Shown piece by piece: positions 29,315 through 38,283 of a stretch of 64,000 nucleotides of DNA (the stretch's first letter is position 1; the number at the start of each line of letters is the position of its first letter). The notes under the pieces were generated by a model. It did not search any database. It was given only the letters and a program-made list of their open reading frames with translations, and was not told the origin of the DNA. A program made the translations under genes and the position numbers. The stretch spans positions 7,376 through 71,375 of the forward strand of contig NZ_JOIR01000036.1 in NCBI RefSeq assembly GCF_000720115.1, written 5' to 3'. The DNA comes from Streptomyces sp. NRRL F-2580. Its GTDB lineage: Bacteria > Actinomycetota > Actinomycetes > Streptomycetales > Streptomycetaceae.

Positions 29315-30565
29315 GTGGCACGGAAGATCGGCAGCCGGTACACCGCGCACCAGATCCTGGGGCGCGGCAGCGCGGGCACGGTGTGGCTGGGCGAGGGGCC
29401 TGACGGGCCCGTCGCCGTCAAACTGCTGCGCGAGGACCTCGCGTCCGACCAGGAACTGGTCGGACGCTTCGTCCAGGAGCGCAGCGCGCTGCTCGGCCTG
29501 GACCATCCGCACGTGGTCTCCGTCCGTGACCTCGTCGTGGACGGCAACGACCTCGCCCTCGTCATGGACCTCGTCCGCGGTACGGACCTGCGCACGCGGC
29601 TCGACCGGGAACGGCGGCTCGCCCCCGAGGCGGCCGTGGCGATCGTCGCGGACGTCGCCGACGCGCTGGCCGCCGCGCACGCGGCGGGGGTCGTCCACCG
29701 CGACGTCAAGCCCGAGAACGTGCTGCTGGACATGCAGGGCCCGCTCGGCCCGGGCGGTGCCCACCCGGCGCTGCTGACCGACTTCGGCGTGGCCAAGCTC
29801 ATCGACACCCCGCGGCGGGCCTCCGCGGGCCGGGCCTCGGCCCCCACCACGCGGATCATCGGCACGCCGGACTACCTGGCTCCGGAGATCGTGGAGGGTC
29901 TGCCACCGCGGGCGGCCGTGGACATATACGCCCTGGCCACCGTCCTGTACGAGCTCCTCGCCGGCTTCACCCCCTTCGGCGGGGGCCACCCGGGCGCGGT
30001 GCTGCGGCGGCACGTGACGGAGACGGTCGTCCCCCTGCCGGGCATCCCCGACGAGCTGTGGCAGCTCATCGTGCAGTGCCTGGCCAAGGCCCCGGCCTCG
30101 CGGCTGCGGGCGTCGGAGCTGTCGGTCCGGCTGCGGGACCTGCTCCCGATGCTGGCCGGGATGCCGCCCCTGGACGTGGACGAGCCCGACGACGCGGATC
30201 CGGACCCCGAGCCCTCGTCGGACGAGCCGGCCGCGGACCCGGTCCGCCGCCGGGGCGTGGTCCCGCTCGTCCCGGGCTCCGCGACGGACTCCAACCGGGA
30301 CACCCACACCTCGATGCGGGTGCCGGGGCCGGACGAGCTGGCGGGCGGGGCGCTGGGCACGGCGCGGGTCCCGCGTCCGGCCGGCGGCCACCGGCCGGGC
30401 TCCGCCCGGCACCGGGCGGAGGCGGCCCGCAAGCGGCGGCTGGTGCTGTCCGTGTCGGCCGTGGCGCTGGCCGCGGCGGTCGGTCTGGGCGGCTGGCTGG
30501 CCTTCTCCGGCGACGAAGCCCCGCCTCCCCAGGACAGCAAGCAGTCCGTCCCCCGCAAGCCGTAG
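29315..30565 (+). CDS. pkaB: Ser/Thr protein kinase PkaB-like
   Basis: Encodes 416 residues. Kinase domain: glycine loop LGRGSAGTVW, Lys36 (VAVKLLRED), catalytic D130 in HRDVKPEN, DFGVAKL, GTPDYLAPEI. A juxtamembrane Asp/Pro-rich linker (~285-370) leads to one membrane segment (LVLSVSAVALAAAVGLGGWLAF) and a short outside tail without PASTA repeats. GTG 29315 lies 7 nt after GAGGGAG; the upstream in-frame codons to 29282 are less likely. It follows pkaA by 159 nt, with a hairpin between. Both kinases face the FHA/FtsK-like protein encoded divergently. Confidence 0.9.
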   Translation: MARKIGSRYTAHQILGRGSAGTVWLGEGPDGPVAVKLLREDLASDQELVGRFVQERSALLGLDHPHVVSVRDLVVDGNDLALVMDLVRGTDLRTRLDRERRLAPEAAVAIVADVADALAAAHAAGVVHRDVKPENVLLDMQGPLGPGGAHPALLTDFGVAKLIDTPRRASAGRASAPTTRIIGTPDYLAPEIVEGLPPRAAVDIYALATVLYELLAGFTPFGGGHPGAVLRRHVTETVVPLPGIPDELWQLIVQCLAKAPASRLRASELSVRLRDLLPMLAGMPPLDVDEPDDADPDPEPSSDEPAADPVRRRGVVPLVPGSATDSNRDTHTSMRVPGPDELAGGALGTARVPRPAGGHRPGSARHRAEAARKRRLVLSVSAVALAAAVGLGGWLAFSGDEAPPPQDSKQSVPRKP

Positions 30566-30614
30566 CCTCCGGGTGCGGCGCCGCGGTCGGGGGCCGGCCC
30601 CCGAACCCCCGCGC

Positions 30615-30692
30615 TTCAAACGCCGGCGAGGCTGGTTTTTGCAGTCCCTCCGGCGTTTGAGTTGAGGAGCGGGGTCTGGGGCGGAGCCCCAG
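30615..30692. repeat. Dispersed intergenic repeat, copy D: inverted pair acting as a shared terminator
   Basis: A forward core at 30615-30634 and an inverted core starting at 30647 face each other. TCAAACGCCGG (30616-30626) pairs with CCGGCGTTTGA (30650-30660) around a loop holding TTTTT. It lies between the converging pkaB and oxygenase genes and could end both transcripts. Confidence 0.7.
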
Positions 30693-30707
30693 GAGCGGCG
30701 AGGCGGG

Positions 30708-31709
30708 CTACGCCGTGACCAGTTCCGGGTGCCAGCGCCGCGCCACGGCGGGGTGGGCCCGGACCCAGCCCTTCAGCTCGTTGCGCCCGTAGTCGGCGTG
30801 CAGCGGGTTCGACTCGTCGTGCGCGACCCCGGGCGCGGAGCGCAGGTACTCGCCCGGGACGGTCTCGATCACCGCGTCCAGCCGCGGGTTGTAGAAGAAC
30901 GGCACCGAGTACCGCTCCACCGACCCCGGCGGGCTCACCACCCGGTGGTCCGTCGCCGTCAGGTAACCCTCCGTCGCGATCTCCAGCAGCTCGCCCAGGT
31001 TGACCACGAACGCCCCCGGGAGCGGCGGGACGTCGAGGTAGCCGCCGTCGCGCACGACCTGGAGGCCTCCCACGGAGTCCTGGAGGAGCAGGGTCAGGAA
31101 GCCGTAGTCCTTGTGCGCGCCGACCCCCTGGTCCGTGCCGGACGGGGCGGATCCGGGGTAGCGGATCAGCTTCGTGTGCAGGTGCGGCCGGTCCGCGAAG
31201 GCGGCGTCGAAGAAGTCGGCCGGGGCGCCGATCGAGGTGAGGAGTTCCTGGAGCAGCCGGTGGGCCACCGCCGCGAGGCGGGACTGCCAGTCCAGGACCA
31301 CCGTCCGGAGCTCCGGGAGCGCGGCGGGCCACTGGTTCGGGCCCTCCAGCCACAGGTACGCCGGGTCGTCCGGCCCCACCACCGGCGCCGGGCGCTCCGC
31401 GCCCACGTCCAGCTGGTCGCGCCAGTCGGAGGCCCCGCCGGTCAGCTCGTGGCCGATCCGGGTGTAGCCGCGGAAGTGCGGGGAGTTCAGATTGCTCACG
31501 GCGAGCCGGTCGGCCTCCGGGAGGGCGAAGAACGCCCTGGTCAGCTCCAGGATGCGGGCGCTCTCGGCGGCGGTGACGCCGTGCCCGGTCAGGTGCAGGA
31601 AACCGGTGTCCCTGGCCGCTGCGTGCAGCTGCTTCAGGAAGTCGGCCCGCTGGGCCGGGTCGTCGGCCTGGGAGAGGTCCAGGACGGGGAGAGTGTGCGC
31701 GGACGGCAT
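30708..31709 (-). CDS. Isopenicillin N synthase-family Fe(II)/2-oxoglutarate-type oxygenase
   Basis: Encodes 333 residues. An N-terminal DIOX_N block (LDLSQADDPAQRADFLKQLH ... DTGFLHLTGHGV) precedes a double-stranded beta-helix core. The iron ligands are visible as H and D in VGAHKDYGFLTLL and the distal His in TATDHRVVSP. RYSVPFFYNP carries the R-x-S motif that binds 2-oxoglutarate. It is a soluble non-haem iron oxygenase of unknown substrate; such proteins are common single genes in Streptomyces. ATG 31709 has GGAG upstream; the frame runs open far beyond it as a shadow of prfB. Confidence 0.88.
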   Translation of the reverse strand: MPSAHTLPVLDLSQADDPAQRADFLKQLHAAARDTGFLHLTGHGVTAAESARILELTRAFFALPEADRLAVSNLNSPHFRGYTRIGHELTGGASDWRDQLDVGAERPAPVVGPDDPAYLWLEGPNQWPAALPELRTVVLDWQSRLAAVAHRLLQELLTSIGAPADFFDAAFADRPHLHTKLIRYPGSAPSGTDQGVGAHKDYGFLTLLLQDSVGGLQVVRDGGYLDVPPLPGAFVVNLGELLEIATEGYLTATDHRVVSPPGSVERYSVPFFYNPRLDAVIETVPGEYLRSAPGVAHDESNPLHADYGRNELKGWVRAHPAVARRWHPELVTA

Positions 31710-32024
31710 GACGGCTCCGTTTCGGATGTCACGGGGTCCTGTTCCCCAGAGGTGGCGGGGGCCGCGGGTGGAGGTGGGTCGCCGACAGGGATGGTGCCGG
31801 GACCGCGTGAGCCGCGTACAGGACCAAGTCGGATCGGGGTGGATCAGGCTTGGGTACGGTCCGGCGGCAGACAGCTCGTCGTCGTGACACGCATGTGGTC
31901 GACATGGCGGCGCTTGACGAGGAGAACGGTCATACCGTGAGCGTACGCCCGTGCGAGTCGTCATCAGAACGGGCGATTCGGCCTGCCCGGACGGGGTTGT
32001 CCGGGGACCGGCTACGCTGGACCC
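31710..32024. other. Divergent intergenic region upstream of prfB
   Basis: This 315-nt region holds the promoter of the oxygenase gene (minus) and of prfB (plus). TACGCT at 32013-32018 ends 6 nt before the prfB GTG. No other gene-like feature was recognised. Confidence 0.45.
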
Positions 32025-33134
<1,110 letters not shown>

Positions 33135-33155
33135 CGGCTGACCCGACACACATGG

Positions 33156-33192
33156 ACGAGGGCCCGGACATCGATGATGTCCGGGCCCTCGT
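33156..33192 (+). terminator. 17-bp hairpin terminator after prfB
   Basis: Arms 33156-33172 and 33176-33192 are perfectly complementary around a GAT loop, 22 nt after the prfB stop. It may also serve the converging small gene. Confidence 0.8.
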
Positions 33193-33235
33193 GCGTGTTG
33201 ATCGGTACGCGGCGCGCAGCCCGCGGGCACCGCGG

Positions 33236-33427
33236 TCAGGCGGTCTGCTGGGCCACCAGCACCAGAGCTGCCACGAGGACCACCATGAGCACGATGAGGG
33301 CCACGGGATTGAGGCCGGAGAAGGGGCCCTCCTGCTGGAGGCGCTCCCGGTTCGCCCGGCACACCGGGCAGCGGCCCTGGCTGACGGGTGCGGCGCAGTT
33401 CGCGCACACGAGCCGGTCATATGTCAT
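33236..33427 (-). CDS. Small zinc-ribbon membrane protein
   Basis: Encodes 63 residues. Two pairs of cysteines (CANC and CPVC) form a zinc-ribbon-like N-terminus. One hydrophobic segment near residues 42-58 (ALIVLMVVLVAALVLVA) anchors it at the membrane. ATG 33427 follows GAGGAGG, an unusually strong ribosome binding site, which supports a real gene. Function is unknown. I believe it is conserved at this position between prfB and ftsE in Streptomyces. Confidence 0.7.
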   Translation of the reverse strand: MTYDRLVCANCAAPVSQGRCPVCRANRERLQQEGPFSGLNPVALIVLMVVLVAALVLVAQQTA

Positions 33428-33665
33428 GCGCTCCTCCTCTCGTCCCCTCGGTCTTGTCTGTTGCCTATAACGGCGTGGGGAACCAGAGCGTTCCCCCTAC
33501 CACTGTGCCAGCTTCGCCGACATTCGGCGCGGCCCGTCCGGGCAAGCACGGTCCGGAGCGGCCCGCACCCCGGGATAAAACGGGCAAGTCCGGATGCCGG
33601 GTCCACACCTCGCGCCCGTTCGCGTATGGTCACGCACACCTACTCCCGGCGACCGTGGTGCACCC

Positions 33666-34355
33666 GTGATCCGATTCGACAGTGTCTCCAAGTCCTACCC
33701 GAAGCAGAGCCGTCCTGCACTCAGAGAAGTCTCCCTCGACATCGCCAAGGGCGAGTTCGTCTTCCTGGTCGGCTCCTCCGGCTCCGGCAAGTCCACCTTC
33801 CTGCGGCTGATCCTGCGCGAGGAGCGGGCGAGCCACGGCCAGGTGCACGTCCTGGGCAAGGACCTCGCCAAGCTCTCCAACTGGAAGGTCCCGCAGATGC
33901 GGCGCCAGTTGGGGACCGTCTTCCAGGACTTCCGCCTGCTGCCCAACAAGACGGTGGCCGAGAACGTGGCCTTCGCCCAGGAGGTCATCGGCAAGCCCAG
34001 GGGCGAGATCCGCAAGGCCGTCCCGCAGGTCCTCGAACTGGTGGGTCTGGGCGGCAAGGAGGAGCGGATGCCCGGCGAGCTCTCCGGCGGTGAGCAGCAG
34101 CGCGTGGCCATCGCCCGCGCCTTCGTCAACCGCCCCGCCCTGCTGATCGCGGACGAGCCCACCGGCAACCTCGACCCGCAGACCTCCGTGGGGATCATGA
34201 AGCTGCTGGACCGGATCAACCGGACCGGCACCACCGTGATCATGGCCACGCACGACCAGCAGATCGTGGACCAGATGCGCAAGCGCGTCATCGAACTCGA
34301 ACAGGGCCGACTCGTACGCGACCAGTCGCGCGGCGTCTACGGCTACCAGCACTGA
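33666..34355 (+). CDS. ftsE: Cell division ATP-binding protein FtsE
   Basis: Encodes 229 residues. Walker A is [10 protein letters not shown] at about 36-45, the signature is LSGGEQQR and Walker B is [13 protein letters not shown]. With FtsX it forms an ABC-type complex at the membrane that regulates cell-wall hydrolases during division. GTG 33666 gives [12 protein letters not shown], the usual start. TATGGT at 33624-33629 could be the -10. ftsX follows after 16 nt. Confidence 0.96.
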   Translation: MIRFDSVSKSYPKQSRPALREVSLDIAKGEFVFLVGSSGSGKSTFLRLILREERASHGQVHVLGKDLAKLSNWKVPQMRRQLGTVFQDFRLLPNKTVAENVAFAQEVIGKPRGEIRKAVPQVLELVGLGGKEERMPGELSGGEQQRVAIARAFVNRPALLIADEPTGNLDPQTSVGIMKLLDRINRTGTTVIMATHDQQIVDQMRKRVIELEQGRLVRDQSRGVYGYQH

Positions 34356-34371
34356 AAGGCCCTTGAGAGTC

Positions 34372-35340
34372 ATGCGCGCCCAGTTCGTCATGTCGGAGAT
34401 CGGCGTCGGTCTCCGCCGCAATCTCACCATGACCTTCGCGGTCATCATCTCCGTGGCCCTGTCACTGGCCCTGTTCGGCGGCTCCCTGCTCATGAGCGAG
34501 CAGGTCAGCAGGATGAAGGGCTTCTGGTACGACAAGGCCAACGTCTCGATCTACCTCTGCAACAAGCAGGACGCCCAGGAGGCCAGCGAGGCCGCCGCCA
34601 AGCCGGACGGCTCGGGGGGCGGCGCCGGCGGTGTCGCCACCTGTCGCAAGGGCGCCGTGACCGACGAGCAGAAGAAGCAGATCGAGTCCGAGCTCAAGCA
34701 GATGTCCCTGGTCAAGTCCGTGGCCTACGAGTCCGCGGACGAGGCGTACAAGCACTACCAGGAGCAGTACGGCCACACCGCGCTGGCCTCCTCCATCACG
34801 CCCGACCAGATGCAGGAGTCCTTCCGGGTCAAGCTCAAGAACCCGGAGAAGTACAAGGTTGTCACCTCCGCCTTCGCGGGCCGTGACGGCATCCACACCG
34901 TCGACGACCAGCGGCAGGCGATCGACGACCTCTTCCGGATCCTCAACTACCTCAACTACGCCGCCCTCGGCATCATGCTGATCATGCTGATCGTGGCGCT
35001 GCTGCTGATCGTCAACACCGTGCGCGTCTCGGCGTTCAGCCGCAGGCGGGAGACGGGGATCATGCGGCTGGTGGGCGCCTCCAGCTTCTACATCCAGGTG
35101 CCCTTCATCATGGAGGCCGCCTTCGCCGGGCTCATCGGCGCGCTCTTCGCCTGCGCCATGCTGGTCTCCGGCCAGTACTTCGTGATCGACCACGGTGTCG
35201 GCCTGCGCGACAAGATCCAGCTGATCGACTTCATGGGCTGGGGATCGGTGCTGGCCAAGCTCCCGTACGTGCTCTTCATCGGCCTCCTGATGCCCTCCAT
35301 GGCCGCCTTCATCGCCCTGCGCAAGTACCTGAAGGTGTGA
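34372..35340 (+). CDS. ftsX: Cell division permease-like protein FtsX
   Basis: Encodes 322 residues from ATG 34372 (MRAQFVMSEIGVGLRRNL). A TTG at 34363 would add three residues and sits closer to AAAGG, so the exact start is open. There are four membrane segments, at about 22-42, 200-222, 248-270 and 295-315. A large extracellular loop lies between the first two, and contains a Gly-rich stretch and two Cys. This loop activates peptidoglycan hydrolases in the family. It forms an operon with ftsE. Confidence 0.93.
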   Translation: MRAQFVMSEIGVGLRRNLTMTFAVIISVALSLALFGGSLLMSEQVSRMKGFWYDKANVSIYLCNKQDAQEASEAAAKPDGSGGGAGGVATCRKGAVTDEQKKQIESELKQMSLVKSVAYESADEAYKHYQEQYGHTALASSITPDQMQESFRVKLKNPEKYKVVTSAFAGRDGIHTVDDQRQAIDDLFRILNYLNYAALGIMLIMLIVALLLIVNTVRVSAFSRRRETGIMRLVGASSFYIQVPFIMEAAFAGLIGALFACAMLVSGQYFVIDHGVGLRDKIQLIDFMGWGSVLAKLPYVLFIGLLMPSMAAFIALRKYLKV

Positions 35341-35407
35341 CAAGCGCCCCGCGAGCGGTCCGGCCAACCATCCGTACCGGAGCGGGGCTTGTCCTAGACT
35401 CGGCGCC

Positions 35408-36598
35408 ATGCTGGGCTTGCCGAGTATTCCCGCCTCCAGTCTCCGGCCCCGCGACCTGCGTCGCGGGGCCGTTTTGACGTTGGCCTTCCTCGCCGCCGTC
35501 GCCACCGGTGCCTTAACCGGATGCTGGGACCAGGAGGACGGCGCCGTGGCCGCGGAGGTCCGCACGGACCTCCCCGCCCCCGGCGCACCCCGCACGGCGG
35601 GCACCGCCGACCGCGACGCGGTGGCGCGCGCCGCCGCCGAGGCCGTCGCCGAGGGGAAGTCCGGCAAGAAGGCCGCCCAGGACGTGGTCAGCCGCAGCGG
35701 CGACCGCTGGGGCACCGTCTACGACCAGGGCGAGTACGCCGCCTTCGCCGAGGGCCTCGACGGCCACTGGACCGGCGTCGGGGTCTGGGCCGAACGCGCC
35801 CCCGACGGCGTGATCAAGGTCGACAAGGTCCAGCCCGGCAGCCCCGCCGCCCGGGCCGGGTTGCGCGCCGGGGACCGGCTGATGAGCGTCGACGGCCACG
35901 CCGTGACCGGCCTGGCCGTCGCCGACGTGGTCTCCCTGCTGCGCGGCACGGCCGGCACCCCCGTCGTGCTGAACCTCAGCCGGGCCGGCGCCGACCTCAC
36001 CGAGACCGTCCGCCGCGAGCAGCTGCGCACCGAGCCCGTGACCGTACGGCAGCGCCCGGACGGCGTCACCGTCATCAAGGTCGCCTCCTTCACCCGCGGT
36101 TCCGGCGAGCGCGTCAAGGCCGCCGTCCGCGCGGCCCCGGCCGGCGCCGGGGTCATGCTCGACCTGCGCGGCAACCCGGGCGGGCTGGTCACCGAGGCGG
36201 TCACGGCCGCCTCCGCCTTCCTGGACGGCGGGCTCGTGGCGACGTACGACGTTCGGGGCGACCAGCGGGTCCTGTACGCGGCCCCGGGCGGCGACACCAC
36301 CCGCCCGCTGGTGGCCCTCGTCGACGGCGGCACGATGAGCGCGGCCGAGCTGGTGACGGGCGCCCTCCAGGACCGGGGCCGGGCGGTGGCGGTGGGCAGC
36401 CGGACCTTCGGCAAGGGCTCGGTGCAGATGCCGACCGAGCTCCCGGACGGCTCGGTGGCCGAGCTGACGGTGGGCACGTACCGCACTCCGGCGGGCCGCA
36501 GCCTGGACGGCGACGGCATCACCCCGGACGTACCGGCGGGCGAGCGGGCCGAGGAACGGGCCGTCACGGTATTGGGTGGCCTCGGGGTGGGTCCGTAG
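35408..36598 (+). CDS. S41-family C-terminal processing peptidase with PDZ domain
   Basis: Encodes 396 residues. The signal sequence RRGAVLTLAFLAAVATGALTGC ends in a possible lipobox LTGC near residue 39, so it may be a lipoprotein or secreted. A PDZ domain spans ~115-200 (VDKVQPGSPAARAGLRAGDRLMSVDG). The catalytic pair is Ser311 (GGTMSAAELV) and Lys336 (TFGKGSVQ). It cleaves proteins outside the membrane. It is conserved between ftsX and smpB. TAGACT ends 7 nt before the ATG, suggesting a leaderless start. A terminator-like hairpin lies within codons 13-21. Confidence 0.88.
   Translation: MLGLPSIPASSLRPRDLRRGAVLTLAFLAAVATGALTGCWDQEDGAVAAEVRTDLPAPGAPRTAGTADRDAVARAAAEAVAEGKSGKKAAQDVVSRSGDRWGTVYDQGEYAAFAEGLDGHWTGVGVWAERAPDGVIKVDKVQPGSPAARAGLRAGDRLMSVDGHAVTGLAVADVVSLLRGTAGTPVVLNLSRAGADLTETVRREQLRTEPVTVRQRPDGVTVIKVASFTRGSGERVKAAVRAAPAGAGVMLDLRGNPGGLVTEAVTAASAFLDGGLVATYDVRGDQRVLYAAPGGDTTRPLVALVDGGTMSAAELVTGALQDRGRAVAVGSRTFGKGSVQMPTELPDGSVAELTVGTYRTPAGRSLDGDGITPDVPAGERAEERAVTVLGGLGVGP
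35445..35470 (+). other. Terminator-like hairpin inside the S41 protease signal-peptide codons
   Basis: GGCCCCGCGAC (35445-35455) and GTCGCGGGGCC (35460-35470) pair perfectly around CTGC and are followed by GTTTTGAC. It looks like an intrinsic terminator but is within the coding region 37 nt after the ATG. Confidence 0.55.
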
Positions 36599-36616
36599 TG
36601 CGAAAATGACCGCACT
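36597..36616. promoter_or_regulatory. Inverted repeat abutting the smpB start codon
   Basis: AGTGCG (36597-36602) and CGCACT (36611-36616) flank an 8-nt spacer and end exactly at the smpB ATG (36617). The left arm overlaps the S41 stop codon. It could be an operator or an RNA hairpin controlling smpB translation. Confidence 0.4.
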
Positions 36617-37102
36617 ATGGCTAAGGAAAAAGGGCGCAAGCTGATCGCCCAGAACAAGAAGGCGCGGCACGACTACACGATCCTCGACACCTACGAGTGC
36701 GGACTCGTGCTCACGGGGACCGAGGTCAAGTCCATGCGCCAGGGCCGGGCCTCGCTGGTGGACGGCTTCGTGTCGGTGGAGAGCCGCGAGGCGTGGCTCT
36801 ACAACGTGCACGTGCCGGAGTACAGCCAGGGCACCTGGACCAACCACAGCGCCCGGCGCAAGCGCAAGCTCCTCATGCACCGGGAGGAGATCGACAAGCT
36901 GGCGCGCAAGTCGGAGGAGACGGGTCACACGATCGTGCCCCTCTCGCTGTACTTCAAGGACGGCCGCGCGAAGGTCGAGATCGCGCTGGCGAAGGGCAAG
37001 AAGGAGTACGACAAGCGGCAGACCATGCGGGAGAAGCAGGACACCCGCGAGACCCAGCGCACGATCTCGGCGATCCGCCGCAAGCAGCGGGGCACCGTTT
37101 AA
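36617..37102 (+). CDS. smpB: SsrA-binding protein SmpB
   Basis: Encodes 161 residues. SmpB binds tmRNA and brings it to stalled ribosomes for trans-translation. The OB-fold core ([27 protein letters not shown]) and the basic C-terminal tail ([20 protein letters not shown]) are typical. There is no Shine-Dalgarno sequence; an inverted repeat directly abuts the ATG. The tmRNA gene follows 105 nt downstream, the usual smpB-ssrA pairing. Confidence 0.97.
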   Translation: MAKEKGRKLIAQNKKARHDYTILDTYECGLVLTGTEVKSMRQGRASLVDGFVSVESREAWLYNVHVPEYSQGTWTNHSARRKRKLLMHREEIDKLARKSEETGHTIVPLSLYFKDGRAKVEIALAKGKKEYDKRQTMREKQDTRETQRTISAIRRKQRGTV

Positions 37103-37206
37103 CCTGCTGGCACGCCGTGGTCCACTTCGCGTACCATGGCGTCAGCACCCGCCGCTCGCGGTGGGTGCAGCTTGAGCAGTGCACAACTGAAAAGCGTGAA
37201 AAACAT

Positions 37207-37592
37207 GGGGATGATCGGTTTCGACAGCGGATGTCGATGCAGGGGAAGCGAGCCGAGGAAGCGGCAATGATCTCGCTAACCACATGTCGCAAACAATAAT
37301 CGCCAACTCCAAGAGCGATAACTCCCGCTTCACCCTCGCTGCCTAATAACAGTGAGCTGAAGCCTCTGTGAGGAGCGTCAGCCCGGAAGTGGTCCCGGTC
37401 CGGATCCTGGCGTCAATTAGGGATCTAAACCTCTAGCCCCGGTCACGGGGGTTGGAGGGAAACCAAACAGTGACTGAGCCCGTCGGAGACTTGTCCGTGT
37501 GATCTCCGGGGCCGAGAAAAGCGCAGCGGACTGCGCTCGGAGAAGCCCTGCTTCTGCACCGTTGGACGCGGGTTCGATTCCCGCCATCTCCA
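37207..37592 (+). ncRNA. ssrA: Transfer-messenger RNA
   Basis: The 5' end GGGGATGATCGGTTTCGACA and the 3' T-arm with GGTTCGATTCCCGCC are diagnostic. The acceptor stem pairs GGGGATG (37207-37213) with CATCTCC (37585-37591), followed by discriminator A (37592). The genome continues with CTC, so the 3' CCA is not encoded and must be added. The tag reading frame at 37302-37346 encodes ANSKSDNSRFTLAA then TAA. The tag marks stalled proteins for proteolysis. It is about 386 nt long and lies downstream of smpB, with a terminator hairpin at 37609-37642. Confidence 0.95.
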
Positions 37593-37608
37593 CTCATCCC
37601 ATGTGGGC

Positions 37609-37642
37609 AAAGGCCCCGCGGCCTCTCGGCTGCGGGGCCTTT
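37609..37642. terminator. Bidirectional terminator between ssrA and the toxin gene
   Basis: AAAGGCCCCGC (37609-37619) pairs with GCGGGGCCTTT (37632-37642), with GCC/GGC inside. T-runs flank it on both strands, so it could end both ssrA and the converging toxin gene. Confidence 0.8.
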
Positions 37643-37650
37643 GTCATGCG

Positions 37651-37908
37651 TCAGTAGTGGTAGCGGGCCTTGAGGACCTTCACTTCCTTCTCGTCGGCCC
37701 GGTACACGAGGCGGTGCTCGTCGTCGATGCGGCGTGACCAGTAGCCCGACAGCTCGCCCTTCAGCGGTTCGGGCTTGCCGATGCCGGTGAACGGGTCGCG
37801 CTGGATCTCCCCGAGCAGACGGGTGATCCGGCGGGCCATCTTCCGGTCCGACGAGAGCCAAAACAGGAAGTCCTCCCAGGCGGCAGGGTCGAAGTGAACG
37901 CTCCTCAC
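37651..37908 (-). CDS. yoeB: YoeB/Txe-family mRNA interferase toxin
   Basis: Encodes 85 residues, the normal YoeB length. The RelE-fold hallmarks [27 protein letters not shown] and the C-terminal RYHY are present. Catalytic candidates are Glu47, Arg66 and His84. The family cleaves mRNA in the ribosomal A site. GTG 37908 overlaps the antitoxin TGA by 4 nt (GTGA), so the two are coupled, antitoxin first. It lies converging with tmRNA, which rescues ribosomes stalled by such cleavage; that pairing may be chance. Confidence 0.92.
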   Translation of the reverse strand: MRSVHFDPAAWEDFLFWLSSDRKMARRITRLLGEIQRDPFTGIGKPEPLKGELSGYWSRRIDDEHRLVYRADEKEVKVLKARYHY

Positions 37909-38180
37909 TCCTCGCCTCCGGCCAACTCCCTCAGTTCGTCCAGTGTCCTGGAGATGGTGGAGGCACCCTCACGGTCGCGCGCGACGGCCTCCATCAGCCG
38001 CTGGGCGTTGGCGGGGGAGCGCAGGAGGTAGACGGTCTCCTGCCAGGAGTCGTAGTCGTCGGCGGACATGAGGACCGCGTCACCGTTCTTGGAGGTGATG
38101 CGCACCGGAGCGTGATCGGTATTGACGCGCTCGATCAGTGGGAACAGGGTCGCCCTGGCTTCGCTGGCGCTTATGGACAC
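37905..38180 (-). CDS. yefM: YefM/Phd-family antitoxin
   Basis: Encodes 91 residues. The N-terminal Phd/YefM fold ([20 protein letters not shown], then [21 protein letters not shown]) binds DNA. The acidic C-terminal tail binds the toxin. I chose GTG 38180, which has GAGAGGAG upstream. An in-frame ATG at 38219 would add 13 residues but would place the start inside the operator. The family represses its own operon with the toxin as co-repressor; the palindromes at 38201-38249 are the likely site. Confidence 0.9.
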   Translation of the reverse strand: MSISASEARATLFPLIERVNTDHAPVRITSKNGDAVLMSADDYDSWQETVYLLRSPANAQRLMEAVARDREGASTISRTLDELRELAGGEE

Positions 38181-38200
38181 GGTGCGCTCCTCTCGAGGTC

Positions 38201-38249
38201 GTACGAGTTTATGGTACATGACTCGTACCGAAAACTGGTACGAGTCATG
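38201..38249. promoter_or_regulatory. Palindromic operator of the yefM-yoeB operon
   Basis: CATGACTCGTACC (38217-38229) and GGTACGAGTCATG (38237-38249) form a perfect 13-bp inverted repeat with a 7-nt centre. A third GTACGAGT lies at 38201-38208, facing the ACTCGTAC at 38221-38228. It starts 21 nt upstream of the antitoxin GTG. Confidence 0.75.
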
Positions 38250-38283
38250 TGGGGGACCTGCGGTCGGACGGCGGCGGCCGTCC

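Noticed and set aside
35341..35392. Imperfect CAAGCGCCCCGC/GCGGGGCTTG hairpin after ftsX
   Set aside because: It has a ~30-nt loop and a bulge, and overlaps the putative promoter of the next gene; too weak to call a terminator.
37433..37861. Minus-strand frame across the end of tmRNA and the toxin gene
   Set aside because: It overlaps the tmRNA T-arm and the toxin frame; the toxin is clearly encoded in another frame.
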